Below, one piece after another: positions 1 to 4,603 of a stretch of 5,103 nucleotides of DNA (position 1 is its first letter; every line of letters starts with the position of its first letter). Source of the stretch: Candidatus Methanoperedens sp. (lineage in GTDB: Archaea; Halobacteriota; Methanosarcinia; Methanosarcinales; Methanoperedenaceae); contig JAHFCV010000155.1 in assembly GCA_023249275.1 (NCBI GenBank), positions 1 to 5,103 of the forward strand. The letters are read 5' to 3'. The translations under genes were made by a program, and so were the position numbers. A model generated the notes under the pieces. The model was not told the DNA's origin, did not search any database, and worked only from the letters and a program-made list of their open reading frames with translations.

Positions 1-323
1 TCAGCGTGCCCGGGGCGCGGGGTATTGCGCAGCGCCTCGTATTTGCTTGAATCTATGTCCTTATTCCTGACCATTATTAATATGGGCGCGCCAGTGGTTT
101 TTCCTGAAAATACGCCTGATAAAATCTCTGCTTTGTCCTCTTCCTTCCGCGGCGTGGTTATATCGCTCTGACCTGGACGGCGGCGGTTTAACTCTTTCTG
201 GATGTCTGCTTCATCAAGCGAAATTCCGGCAGGGCATCCGTCAATGATTACGCCAACCCCGGAGCCGTGGCTCTCGCCCCATGTTGTTATCCGAAACAGC
301 GTGCCAAAGGTATTTCCTGACAT
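1..323 (-). CDS. aroC: Chorismate synthase, N-terminal part (cut by window edge)
   Basis: Chorismate synthase converts 5-enolpyruvylshikimate-3-phosphate to chorismate, the last common step of aromatic amino acid synthesis; it is cytosolic and needs reduced FMN. The minus strand reads 107 complete codons from ATG at 323-321 to the left edge with no stop. Family landmarks seen: MSGNTFGTLFRITTWGESHG at the N-terminus (His19 is in the conserved active-site GESHG segment), GVGVIIDGCPAG (residues 22-33), the RRRPGQSDITTPRKEED stretch (48-63), and the start of the RPGHAD motif at the edge. About 70% of a usual ~360-residue enzyme lies outside. The start is fixed by family alignment, and a TATA box centred about 27 bases upstream suggests a leaderless mRNA. 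It is divergent from the ferredoxin gene. Identification is very secure; nothing looks damaged. Confidence 0.97.
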   Translation of the reverse strand, partial: MSGNTFGTLFRITTWGESHGSGVGVIIDGCPAGISLDEADIQKELNRRRPGQSDITTPRKEEDKAEILSGVFSGKTTGAPILIMVRNKDIDSSKYEALRNTPRPGHA

Positions 324-344
324 AAGCCTTAATTAAGTTTGATT

Positions 345-355
345 GTTTATATAAC
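345..355. promoter_or_regulatory. Shared bidirectional TATA box for aroC and ferredoxin
   Basis: The sequence GTTTATATAAC contains the perfect palindrome TTATATAA (347-354, centre 350.5). Its centre is 27.5 bases from the A of the aroC ATG (323, minus) and 25.5 bases from the A of the ferredoxin ATG (376, plus). Archaeal TATA boxes normally sit about 26-27 bases before the transcription start, so both mRNAs would begin at or next to their start codons. No Shine-Dalgarno sequence precedes either gene. A second perfect palindrome, CTTAATTAAG (328-337), lies on the aroC side and could be a regulator site. Basis: sequence plus known archaeal promoter geometry; transcription itself is inferred. 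Confidence 0.7.
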
Positions 356-375
356 TGCTTTGAATATTACTAATT

Positions 376-582
376 ATGATTGATATACTCGTTGATGAAG
401 AAAAATGCACAGGGTGCGGGGAATGCATCAGGGTATGCCCGAAAGGTCCGAGGATATACAGGATTGTGGAGAAAAACGGGAAGAAAGTGGCTGAGGTTGT
501 GGACAGGAGTTTCTGTATCGGATGTACAAACTGTGTTATGGCGTGCAAGCCAAAGGCGATACGACTGGAACGCGGATGGTAA
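376..582 (+). CDS. Small 2[4Fe-4S] ferredoxin
   Basis: A 68-residue soluble electron carrier. Two complete CX2CX2CX3C motifs are present: Cys11, 14, 17, 21 (CTGCGECIRVCP) and Cys47, 50, 53, 57 (CIGCTNCVMACKP), each able to bind a [4Fe-4S] cluster. A lysine-rich segment of about 25 residues with an EKNGKK turn separates them, as in archaeal and polyferredoxin-like 8Fe ferredoxins. There is no signal peptide or membrane segment. The ATG at 376 is favoured because a TATA box is centred about 26 bases upstream, giving a leaderless transcript. It is divergent from aroC and appears to share its promoter, so a role in supplying electrons to the FMN of chorismate synthase is an attractive but unproved inference. 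A general ferredoxin role is the alternative. Confidence 0.93.
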   Translation: MIDILVDEEKCTGCGECIRVCPKGPRIYRIVEKNGKKVAEVVDRSFCIGCTNCVMACKPKAIRLERGW

Positions 583-586
583 AAAA

Positions 587-700
587 GACAGGATAGGGAT
601 GTTAGGAGATTCGGGAAAAATTATTCATCAGATAGATGATAACCCCACTCCCCAACCCGCCCATTTCCACATCCCTGTCACGGGGTTTCATCACTATCTG
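587..700 (+). other. Bulged stem-loop region behind the ferredoxin gene
   Basis: Just after the ferredoxin stop, bases 629-646 (CAGATAGATGATAACCCC) can pair with 682-700 in three blocks: CAGATA/TATCTG, GATGA/TCATC and AACCCC/GGGGTT. That makes 17 base pairs interrupted only by a one-base bulge (T640) and a two-base bulge (A693 C694). The 35-base loop (647-681) is C-rich. Part of the loop, CATCCCTGTC (670-679), is complementary to GACAGG plus GGGATG at 587-592 and 596-601, so a competing structure is possible. No T-run follows, so a classic intrinsic terminator is not shown. It may be a 3' UTR element, an RNA-processing signal or a small RNA. No protein reading is convincing here. Confidence 0.5.
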
Positions 701-730
701 TATGTAATATCTTCTAGTAGCACTGATAAA

Positions 731-784
731 TACTATAGTAGGATTGAAGTAGTATGTAAATAACACCAATTTGCCCTATGGTGT
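731..784. repeat. Short palindromes upstream of the RHH regulator
   Basis: The 10-base perfect palindrome TACTATAGTA (731-740) is followed by the inverted repeat ACACCA (763-768) / TGGTGT (779-784) with a 10-base spacer. Both lie in the 250-base intergenic stretch before the ribbon-helix-helix gene. The TACTA/TAGTA words recall the GTACTACT words of the operator-like site at 810-832. They may be accessory regulator sites or the end of the ferredoxin transcript. No gene is seen in 701-801. Confidence 0.3.
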
Positions 785-801
785 GAATAAGTTTATCAAT
801 C

Positions 802-829
802 ATTAATACAGTACTACTTAAGTGGTACT
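802..829 (+). promoter_or_regulatory. Promoter and operator-like palindrome of the RHH gene
   Basis: ATTAATA (802-808) is centred about 28 bases before the ATG at 833, the distance expected of an archaeal TATA box for a leaderless mRNA. Directly after it, AGTACTACTTAAGTGGTACT (810-829) is a 20-base palindrome with nine of ten pairs matching. The word GTACTACT also occurs as a direct repeat at 811-818 and 825-832. A site between TATA box and transcription start is well placed for repression. The downstream gene encodes a ribbon-helix-helix protein, a family that binds such repeats as dimers, so autoregulation is inferred. Confidence 0.55.
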
Positions 830-832
830 ACT

Positions 833-1876
833 ATGGTAGTTAGAAAAAACATCTCCCTTGAGCAAAGCCATCTGAAAAAACTCGAATCCCTCACTGAAAG
901 ACACAATGGTAACCTGAGCGCTGCTATCCGGGACGCCATCGACATCACTGAGGCATCACTGCACCGATACAACACCGTCGAAGAAGCATTATCAAAGATA
1001 TCTGCTGAAAAGAAGGAATTGACTTCAAGGGAAGAATCGATAGAATCAGGGAAGAATGTAATGATTGGCAGACCGATATTCTTATGGATGCTGAAATGGA
1101 CAAAAGGCATTCCCCTGGAAAAGGAAATAATTGATGAACTTCTTGACCCATTAAAAATCATCACAATATCAGAACTGGATAAGACGATAAATGAGATCAG
1201 CAGGGATTCAGGCTGGAACTGTAAGGTCTCTCTTTTCTGCATGGACGATATTGCTCCTTCCACGGCAACTGTTGCAATTGAAGGCGATAATGAACTATAC
1301 AGGGATTTCCTGGCTCAACTGGTTGTAATATTCCTGGTATATAACAAAGGGCTTGACATTGATGTAGTCCATAAGAGAGCCACTGCTATACGGATTGACT
1401 TAAAGTCCAGGGAAAAAGGAACACAGCCTTCTGTTACGAAGCAGCATTTCGGGCATTTAAAAGACGTTATGAACGAGTTTAAGTCAAAGGAAGATTTCTG
1501 GAGAAATCTGGTCGAAATATATAGTTCTGTGAATTATAATATGGTATCTGTGTATAAAGATACTTACGAAGAACTGCTTGCCTGCGATACGCCTGTTGAT
1601 GTAAGGATATTTGAGTCCATATCAAAAAAACACATAGCAAGCATTCCGCATCCTGAATTCTTAAAACTGTTAAAGAAAGCAGATGAATCGCTGCTCATGA
1701 TAGACAGGATAGAGATAATGGAAAATGGCATTAATGTGTATCACAGTTACAAGAACGACAAGGCGATACAAAAGCTCCGGGATTATTATCTCTCACTTCT
1801 CAGGGCAAACGGGCATGAGTATGAGGCGAAATATTCCACAAGCCTGATAGTTTTAAATCATGTCTGCTGCCGCTAA
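833..1876 (+). CDS. Ribbon-helix-helix (CopG-like) protein with large unknown C-terminal region
   Basis: A 347-residue protein. Residues 2-38 fit a ribbon-helix-helix DNA-binding domain: a short strand (VRKNISL), helix 1 (about 9-22), a turn at HNGN, then helix 2 (SAAIRDAIDI). Residues 43-75 are charged and helical, possibly a coiled-coil linker (VEEALSKISAEKKELTSREE). The remaining ~270 residues are not recognised; they alternate hydrophobic and charged stretches, with DFLAQLVVIFLVYNKGLDIDVV around 172-193 and LRDYYLSLLRANGHEYEAKY near the end. No signal peptide or zinc-binding cysteine set is seen. The C-terminal end faintly recalls the output domains of methanogen HTH regulators, but that is weak. 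The ATG at 833 fits both the RHH start and the TATA distance. It is probably a ligand-sensing regulator acting on its own promoter. Its stop overlaps that of the convergent methyltransferase gene. Confidence 0.85.
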   Translation: MVVRKNISLEQSHLKKLESLTERHNGNLSAAIRDAIDITEASLHRYNTVEEALSKISAEKKELTSREESIESGKNVMIGRPIFLWMLKWTKGIPLEKEIIDELLDPLKIITISELDKTINEISRDSGWNCKVSLFCMDDIAPSTATVAIEGDNELYRDFLAQLVVIFLVYNKGLDIDVVHKRATAIRIDLKSREKGTQPSVTKQHFGHLKDVMNEFKSKEDFWRNLVEIYSSVNYNMVSVYKDTYEELLACDTPVDVRIFESISKKHIASIPHPEFLKLLKKADESLLMIDRIEIMENGINVYHSYKNDKAIQKLRDYYLSLLRANGHEYEAKYSTSLIVLNHVCCR

Positions 1877-2886
1877 ATCACCACCACTTTTTTAGCAAAG
1901 TCCCGGCACCGGGCTGCAAATTCAGCAGGGTTTACAGAGGGGAAGGTATCTATTAAACAAATATCACATTCCTTTACAATCGTGTCAAGTTTCCTGGCAT
2001 CACCATGATATACCTTGATTTCTGCCGCACCTTCTGCTTTTGCCAAAAGAACAGGCTCGTCCCCGATTATTTTATCGCAGTCCTCCACTTCAAAACCAAT
2101 TTTTACACCGAGAATGTCTGAATTAGCTTTGATATTCAGGATAGCATTCTTGAGCGCGGGAAGCCATGCATCATTGAGTATTACCTCTCGTGCGCCTGCA
2201 AGAACGCTCAGGAGCCCGAGCGTTCCCGGACCGCAGAACGCATCAACTACAACTGCGCCGTCAAGTTCTCCCTGAAGATATAATTGCTCGATTTTTCTTA
2301 TTTTCGTGTTATTGAACTCGATGTGTATTTTTGACTGGTTTTTATAGATGCAAAGTTCGCCGATTGACGAGGAAACAACATCGCAGCGCATGTCGCAGCC
2401 TGCAAGCAGTTCGTATGTGTGCGGCGTGAAGTCCGTATCCAGTATCCCGACGCTCTGTGATTGCAAGCCTGTTCTTTTAATCACCCCTTTTACTTCGGGC
2501 ACATGGGCGATTATTTCCCCCGCCAGTTCCTCTGTCACCGAATCCATGATGAGAACAAGGCTTTTATTGCCAAGCCTCGGAGGATACGGCACCTGATAAC
2601 CAAATGCAATGAGCGGGGTTCCCACTTCTTTTAGCGCCGCATCTTCAGGGAAAAGCCCGTTTTCTTTCAGCAGGGTAAGGACGTTGCCGATGACGAAATC
2701 CAGATGTCTCTTGCCGCATTTCCCGCATCTTCCGAATGTGCTGTCTATTCTTTGGTTAAACGACGCGTTCTTGTTGAATAAAGGGTCTGGAGGGCATGAG
2801 CTGCACGCCATATACATCCCCAGTATCTCATCCAGTACCTTCCCTGCAGGAAGTATGCAGTCACCGCCGCATGTGGGACATTTCAT
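1873..2886 (-). CDS. Zinc-ribbon and class I SAM-dependent methyltransferase protein, substrate unknown
   Basis: A 337-residue archaeal-type protein. The N-terminus (MKCPTCGGDC) plus Cys28/Cys31 (CSSCP) and Cys54/Cys57 (CGKCGKRH) suggest one or two zinc ribbons. Residues 205-320 look like a Rossmann-fold methyltransferase: motif I VVVDAFCGPGTLG (212-224), an acidic residue after strand 2 (LNDAW, 237-241), GDAR (295-298) and a motif-IV-like DICLIDTFPS (308-317). The layout recalls the tRNA methyltransferases Trm5/Trm1, but the usual motif-IV NPP/DPP signature is absent, so an RNA substrate is only a guess. The frame stays open to a TTG at 2970 inside hicA, but the ATG at 2886 is preferred: it starts the zinc ribbon and has a TATA-like box about 27 bases upstream. 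The TAG stop overlaps the TAA of the convergent RHH gene. Confidence 0.85.
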   Translation of the reverse strand: MKCPTCGGDCILPAGKVLDEILGMYMACSSCPPDPLFNKNASFNQRIDSTFGRCGKCGKRHLDFVIGNVLTLLKENGLFPEDAALKEVGTPLIAFGYQVPYPPRLGNKSLVLIMDSVTEELAGEIIAHVPEVKGVIKRTGLQSQSVGILDTDFTPHTYELLAGCDMRCDVVSSSIGELCIYKNQSKIHIEFNNTKIRKIEQLYLQGELDGAVVVDAFCGPGTLGLLSVLAGAREVILNDAWLPALKNAILNIKANSDILGVKIGFEVEDCDKIIGDEPVLLAKAEGAAEIKVYHGDARKLDTIVKECDICLIDTFPSVNPAEFAARCRDFAKKVVVI

Positions 2887-2910
2887 AGGGGTATATTTTT
2901 TGAGTGATGT

Positions 2911-2917
2911 TAAATAG
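2911..2917 (-). promoter_or_regulatory. TATA-like box for the methyltransferase gene
   Basis: On the minus strand CTATTTA is centred about 27-28 bases before the ATG at 2886, again the leaderless spacing. A second A+T-rich candidate, GTATAAATG, overlaps the end of hicA (about 2955-2963) and would give a leader of several tens of bases. No Shine-Dalgarno motif precedes the ATG. This suggests the methyltransferase can be transcribed separately from hicBA, although read-through is also possible. Confidence 0.4.
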
Positions 2918-2956
2918 GTATCGTATAAGTGTGAGGGGCGCAATAAATTAAAACAT

Positions 2957-3190
2957 TTATACAGTTTCAATCAGTTCAAGCCACTCCTCTCTCGTAATCC
3001 TGGCGTCGTTCATTATTTTCCTTATCATCCCTTTCCCGATATCTTCACCAGGATGCACAGTGATTAATGTTGTTCTCCCGTCGGGATGGCGCATGAACAA
3101 ATGGCTTCCTTTTTGTCTGATCTGCGCAAAACCAATCTTTTCAAGTGCTTTGATAACTTTCTTAGCAGAAAGAGGATTGATTTTATCCAT
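2957..3190 (-). CDS. hicA: HicA family toxin (mRNA interferase)
   Basis: A 77-residue HicA/YcfA-type toxin. Family members have a double-stranded-RNA-binding-like fold and cleave mRNA in the absence of the antitoxin. Visible family features are the N-terminal helix (SAKKVIKALEKIGF), the QKGSHLFMRHPDG segment with the conserved catalytic His (His30), the TTLITVHPGEDIGKGMIRKI strand-helix and the C-terminal helix ITREEWLELI. Length is normal and the active-site histidine is intact, so it is probably functional. Its ATG directly abuts the hicB stop codon (TAAATG), implying translational coupling. The order is antitoxin first, the reverse of the E. coli hicAB order but seen in many archaeal and bacterial loci. 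The stop lies 70 bases before the methyltransferase ATG. Confidence 0.93.
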   Translation of the reverse strand: MDKINPLSAKKVIKALEKIGFAQIRQKGSHLFMRHPDGRTTLITVHPGEDIGKGMIRKIMNDARITREEWLELIETV

Positions 3191-3427
3191 TTAGACTGCA
3201 ACCCCGACCTTCTGGATGCCCACGAATTCTAACGGCACTTCTTTAATGAGGTCTGATTCAACTTCTAAATAAAGCTGTATGGCTTCTTTTATCCTTTCTC
3301 TCAGTTCATCTAAAGTTTTTGCCTGCGTATGGCATCCTTCAAGTTCGGGCACGGAAGCTACATAAATTCCATCTTCATCTTGCTCTATGACTATGGTGAA
3401 TTCTTTTCTCATATTGGTATATATCAT
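3191..3427 (-). CDS. hicB: HicB family antitoxin, short form
   Basis: A HicB-type antitoxin of 78 residues (73 if started at the second ATG, 3412). The partial RNase-H-like fold is clear: TIVIEQDEDGIYVASVPELE, then GCHTQAKTLDEL and the helix RERIKEAIQLYLE. It is expected to bind and block HicA. Many HicB proteins carry an extra C-terminal HTH or RHH DNA-binding domain; this one ends soon after the core, so any autoregulation must come from the core or another protein. The second ATG gives the more typical N-terminus (MRKEFTIVIE), whereas a TATA-like box fits a transcript starting at about 3425, leaving the exact start open. No Shine-Dalgarno site precedes either ATG. Confidence 0.92.
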   Translation of the reverse strand: MIYTNMRKEFTIVIEQDEDGIYVASVPELEGCHTQAKTLDELRERIKEAIQLYLEVESDLIKEVPLEFVGIQKVGVAV

Positions 3428-3446
3428 AATGTGTTAACAATACTAT

Positions 3447-3456
3447 GAATATATCG
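3447..3456 (-). promoter_or_regulatory. TATA-like box for hicBA, with nearby inverted repeat
   Basis: The minus strand reads CGATATATTC, centred about 24 bases before the first possible hicB ATG (3427) and 39 before the second (3412). Just upstream, TTATCAT (3472-3478) and ATGATAA (3488-3494) form a perfect 7-base inverted repeat with a 9-base spacer, a candidate regulator site for the toxin-antitoxin operon. Basis: sequence and archaeal promoter spacing; unproved. Confidence 0.4.
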
Positions 3457-3463
3457 ATAGAAT

Positions 3464-3668
3464 TTACCCTGTTATCATCCCATCCTCATGATAAGTAATC
3501 GTTTTATCAGTGCCCATCTTCAGCTTCAGAATGTTGTTCTGGCTCAAGATTTCTAACGGATGCGCGAGAACTAGCGCGGAGAGCAGTCACCGACCGCCGT
3601 TTTTGAAAAACGAGGCATCCGGCGCCGATGCCCGATGGTTTGATATTCGATTGGCTTGCTGATTTTTA
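3464..3668 (-). other. GC-rich, hairpin-rich segment upstream of hicBA; possible gene or element remnant
   Basis: The 349-base gap 3428-3776 holds no clear gene. Within it, 3550-3640 is strikingly richer in G+C than the A+T-rich flanks. Adjacent inverted repeats are seen: GGCATC/GATGCC (3614-3632, 7-base loop), CGTTTTT/AAAAACG (3598-3612, one-base loop), CCGC/GCGG (3594-3597 with 3576-3579) and a CGCG pair (3563-3578). All three minus-strand frames are partly open: 52 codons between stops at 3666 and 3507 (including SGIGAGCLVFQKRR), about 33 codons in a second frame, and 40 codons ending at 3464 (including KLKMGTDKTITYHEDG). None has a convincing start and none is recognised. It could be a structured RNA, a repeat family member or a decayed gene end. 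Little else is visible at 3669-3776. Confidence 0.35.
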
Positions 3669-3776
3669 TGTTTGGTTAAGGCGCAAGGATTCGAATTAAA
3701 AGAGATAGTAAAGGGGCATGAAATATCTTCAGGAATATATGGTTGAGCATAGTTAATGGGAATTCTCGCAAATCCA

Positions 3777-4001
3777 TTACACTCTTTTAACTCTTTCTGC
3801 TAAACCTTTGTATAAATCCTTGGCCTTACCAGTGGTTCTATCAAAATATGCAGCAAGTGCTGTATCAATCGACATCCCAGATTTAATTATCGCATCTTCA
3901 TTCTCTATTGTCAATCCTTCTCCATCTCTATAATAGATTTTTGATGTCCCATGTTTCGTCTCGATAACTAGCCCATCTCCATCACTCCAATACATCTTCA
4001 T
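3777..4001 (-). CDS. Hypothetical 74-residue protein with a tandem 19-residue repeat
   Basis: I do not recognise this family. The first 40 residues are two copies of a 19-residue unit: KMYWSDGDGLVIE (2-14) and KIYYRDGEGLTIE (21-33), sharing K-x-Y-aromatic-x-DG-acidic-G-L-x-I-E at an exact 19-residue offset, which suggests small beta-hairpin repeats. The rest (41-74) looks helical and basic, with AYFDRTTGKAKDLYKGLAERVK. It is soluble, with no signal peptide or cysteines. The start is supported by AGGAGG on the minus strand seven bases before the ATG; a second ATG two codons on is possible. A TATA-like stretch (AATATAAA, about 4024-4031) is also 27 bases upstream, so both leaderless and leadered translation are conceivable. 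The stop of a possible 30-codon ORF abuts this ATG. Confidence 0.65.
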   Translation of the reverse strand: MKMYWSDGDGLVIETKHGTSKIYYRDGEGLTIENEDAIIKSGMSIDTALAAYFDRTTGKAKDLYKGLAERVKRV

Positions 4002-4094
4002 TTACTTGCCTCCTATACCTTTTTTTATATTATGAGTTGAAATATCCGCCAACATGTTAGACTCACTCAATGTTAGTATCCAGCTTAATGCCAT
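4002..4094 (-). CDS. Possible 30-residue ORF coupled to the 74-residue gene
   Basis: From ATG at 4094 the minus strand encodes 30 residues beginning MALSWILTLSESNM and ending KKGIGGK. Its TAA is directly followed by the ATG of the 74-residue protein (TAAATG), the same zero-gap junction seen between hicB and hicA. The first part is hydrophobic (LSWILTL). The open frame continues only four codons upstream, to a TGA. No own Shine-Dalgarno site is seen. It could be a leader peptide, the end of a decayed gene or chance; the abutting codons are the only real support. Confidence 0.25.
   Translation of the reverse strand: MALSWILTLSESNMLADISTHNIKKGIGGK
4009..4014 (-). promoter_or_regulatory. Strong Shine-Dalgarno site of the 74-residue gene
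   Basis: AGGAGG on the minus strand, seven bases from the ATG at 4001. It is the clearest Shine-Dalgarno sequence in the window, where most other genes look leaderless. It lies inside the 3' end of the possible small ORF at 4002-4094, an arrangement typical of translational coupling. Confidence 0.6.
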
Positions 4095-4136
4095 AATTGG
4101 AACGTTTCAAGCGTCAAAGATGTCTTAGGATACTTC

Positions 4137-4197
4137 ACCTGAGCTATATTCTGTTTCATCTGTTTTAAACTTTTTTCTTTAGCTCTTTAGCTCAGGT
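4137..4197. repeat. 10-base perfect inverted repeat with 41-base spacer
   Basis: ACCTGAGCTA (4137-4146) and TAGCTCAGGT (4188-4197) are exact reverse complements. The spacer contains TTTTTTCTTT (4171-4180) and the second arm is preceded by a doubled CTTTAGCT word. TAGCTCAGG recurs at 4545-4553 inside the TnpA remnant. The repeat straddles the stop codon of the 71-codon open frame. It could be a transcript-end hairpin or an element end. In the rest of 4095-4178 I see no gene beyond a 24-codon ORF too short to support. Confidence 0.4.
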
Positions 4198-4394
4198 TGT
4201 TCAAATATATGGTCATGGATTACGAAGGTAATAGAGTTTGATGAAAGTGCGCCTAGTTTTTGTTTTTGAAGGAAGTTATTGAATTTTTCATCGCCTTTCG
4301 AGAGCATGAGACCACCCATCGTTGCAGTCACAAACTCCGTACTTAAGGACGAGGCCTGTATATAGCGTTTTTTGCATGATGTACATCCTGAGTT
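4179..4394 (-). pseudogene. Unrecognised 71-codon open frame, probably the end of a broken gene
   Basis: Between a TGA at 4395-4397 and the TAA at 4179-4181 the minus strand is open for 71 codons with natural-looking composition: SGCTSCKKRYIQ near the start, TEFVTATMGGLMLSKGDEKF in the middle and SITFVIHDHIFEQPELKS at the end. The only ATGs are internal (residues 26 and 30), so a complete protein would have about 42-46 residues. It overlaps, in another frame, the last 17 codons of the TnpA remnant, just after the point where TnpA homology stops. The simplest reading is a gene fragment joined to the insertion-sequence remnant. I do not recognise the protein; a short functional gene starting at 4319 is the alternative. 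Confidence 0.35.
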
Positions 4395-4603
4395 TCAATA
4401 TACTTACTTACAACCTCCCATCCATTCCCGACACTTCCATGAAAGCAACTCGGCGCCCAGAGATGGTCTCCGCACCATTCCTTTAAATGCGGGAATTCAT
4501 CTCTCAGTCGCTTGCTCGAAACTCCTTTTAATTTCTTCGCTATGTAGCTCAGGGAATATTTTGGAGGATACCACTCCCTCCACAGGCACGGCTCTGGGTG
4601 CCT
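4343..4603 (-). pseudogene. tnpA: IS200/IS605 TnpA transposase, C-terminal remnant
   Basis: Single-strand Y1 transposases of the IS200/IS605 family need an HUH motif and a catalytic tyrosine. The minus-strand frame (86 codons between TGA at 4604-4606 and TAA at 4343) shows the C-terminal half of such an enzyme from residue 13 onward: PPKYSLSYIAKKLKG, SSKRLRDEFPHL, KEWCGDHLWAPSCF and VGNGWEVVSKYIETQ. Tyr68 in KYIETQ matches the catalytic tyrosine position. The HUH segment (usually HVH just before PPKYS) is missing and is replaced by unrelated sequence (PEPCLWREWY) behind a stop codon, so the protein is non-functional. Only about 60 of the usual 130-150 residues remain. No tnpB and no clear element ends are seen. 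After KYIETQ the 14 residues to the stop do not look like transposase. Confidence 0.85.

Noticed and set aside
380..763. Long plus-strand ORF overlapping the ferredoxin gene in another frame
   Set aside because: The ferredoxin frame has two complete cluster motifs and a promoter at the right distance; this frame gives an Arg/Trp-rich sequence with no family features.
814..1263. Minus-strand ORF opposite the RHH gene
   Set aside because: It is the complement of a well-supported coding frame, has a serine-rich composition typical of shadows and no motif.
2015..2917. Three plus-strand ORFs opposite the methyltransferase gene
   Set aside because: The minus strand carries zinc-ribbon and SAM-binding motifs across the same bases; the opposite frames are Ser/Pro-rich shadows.
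2887..2970. Extension of the methyltransferase to a TTG start inside hicA
   Set aside because: The extra 28 residues precede the natural zinc-ribbon N-terminus, would overlap hicA and use a rare start; the ATG at 2886 has a TATA-like box at leaderless spacing.
4181..4200. tRNA-like TAGCTCAGGTTG and, at 3687-3697, a GGATTCGAATT T-loop-like word
   Set aside because: No acceptor stem, anticodon arm or correctly spaced T-arm accompanies either word; they do not form a tRNA.
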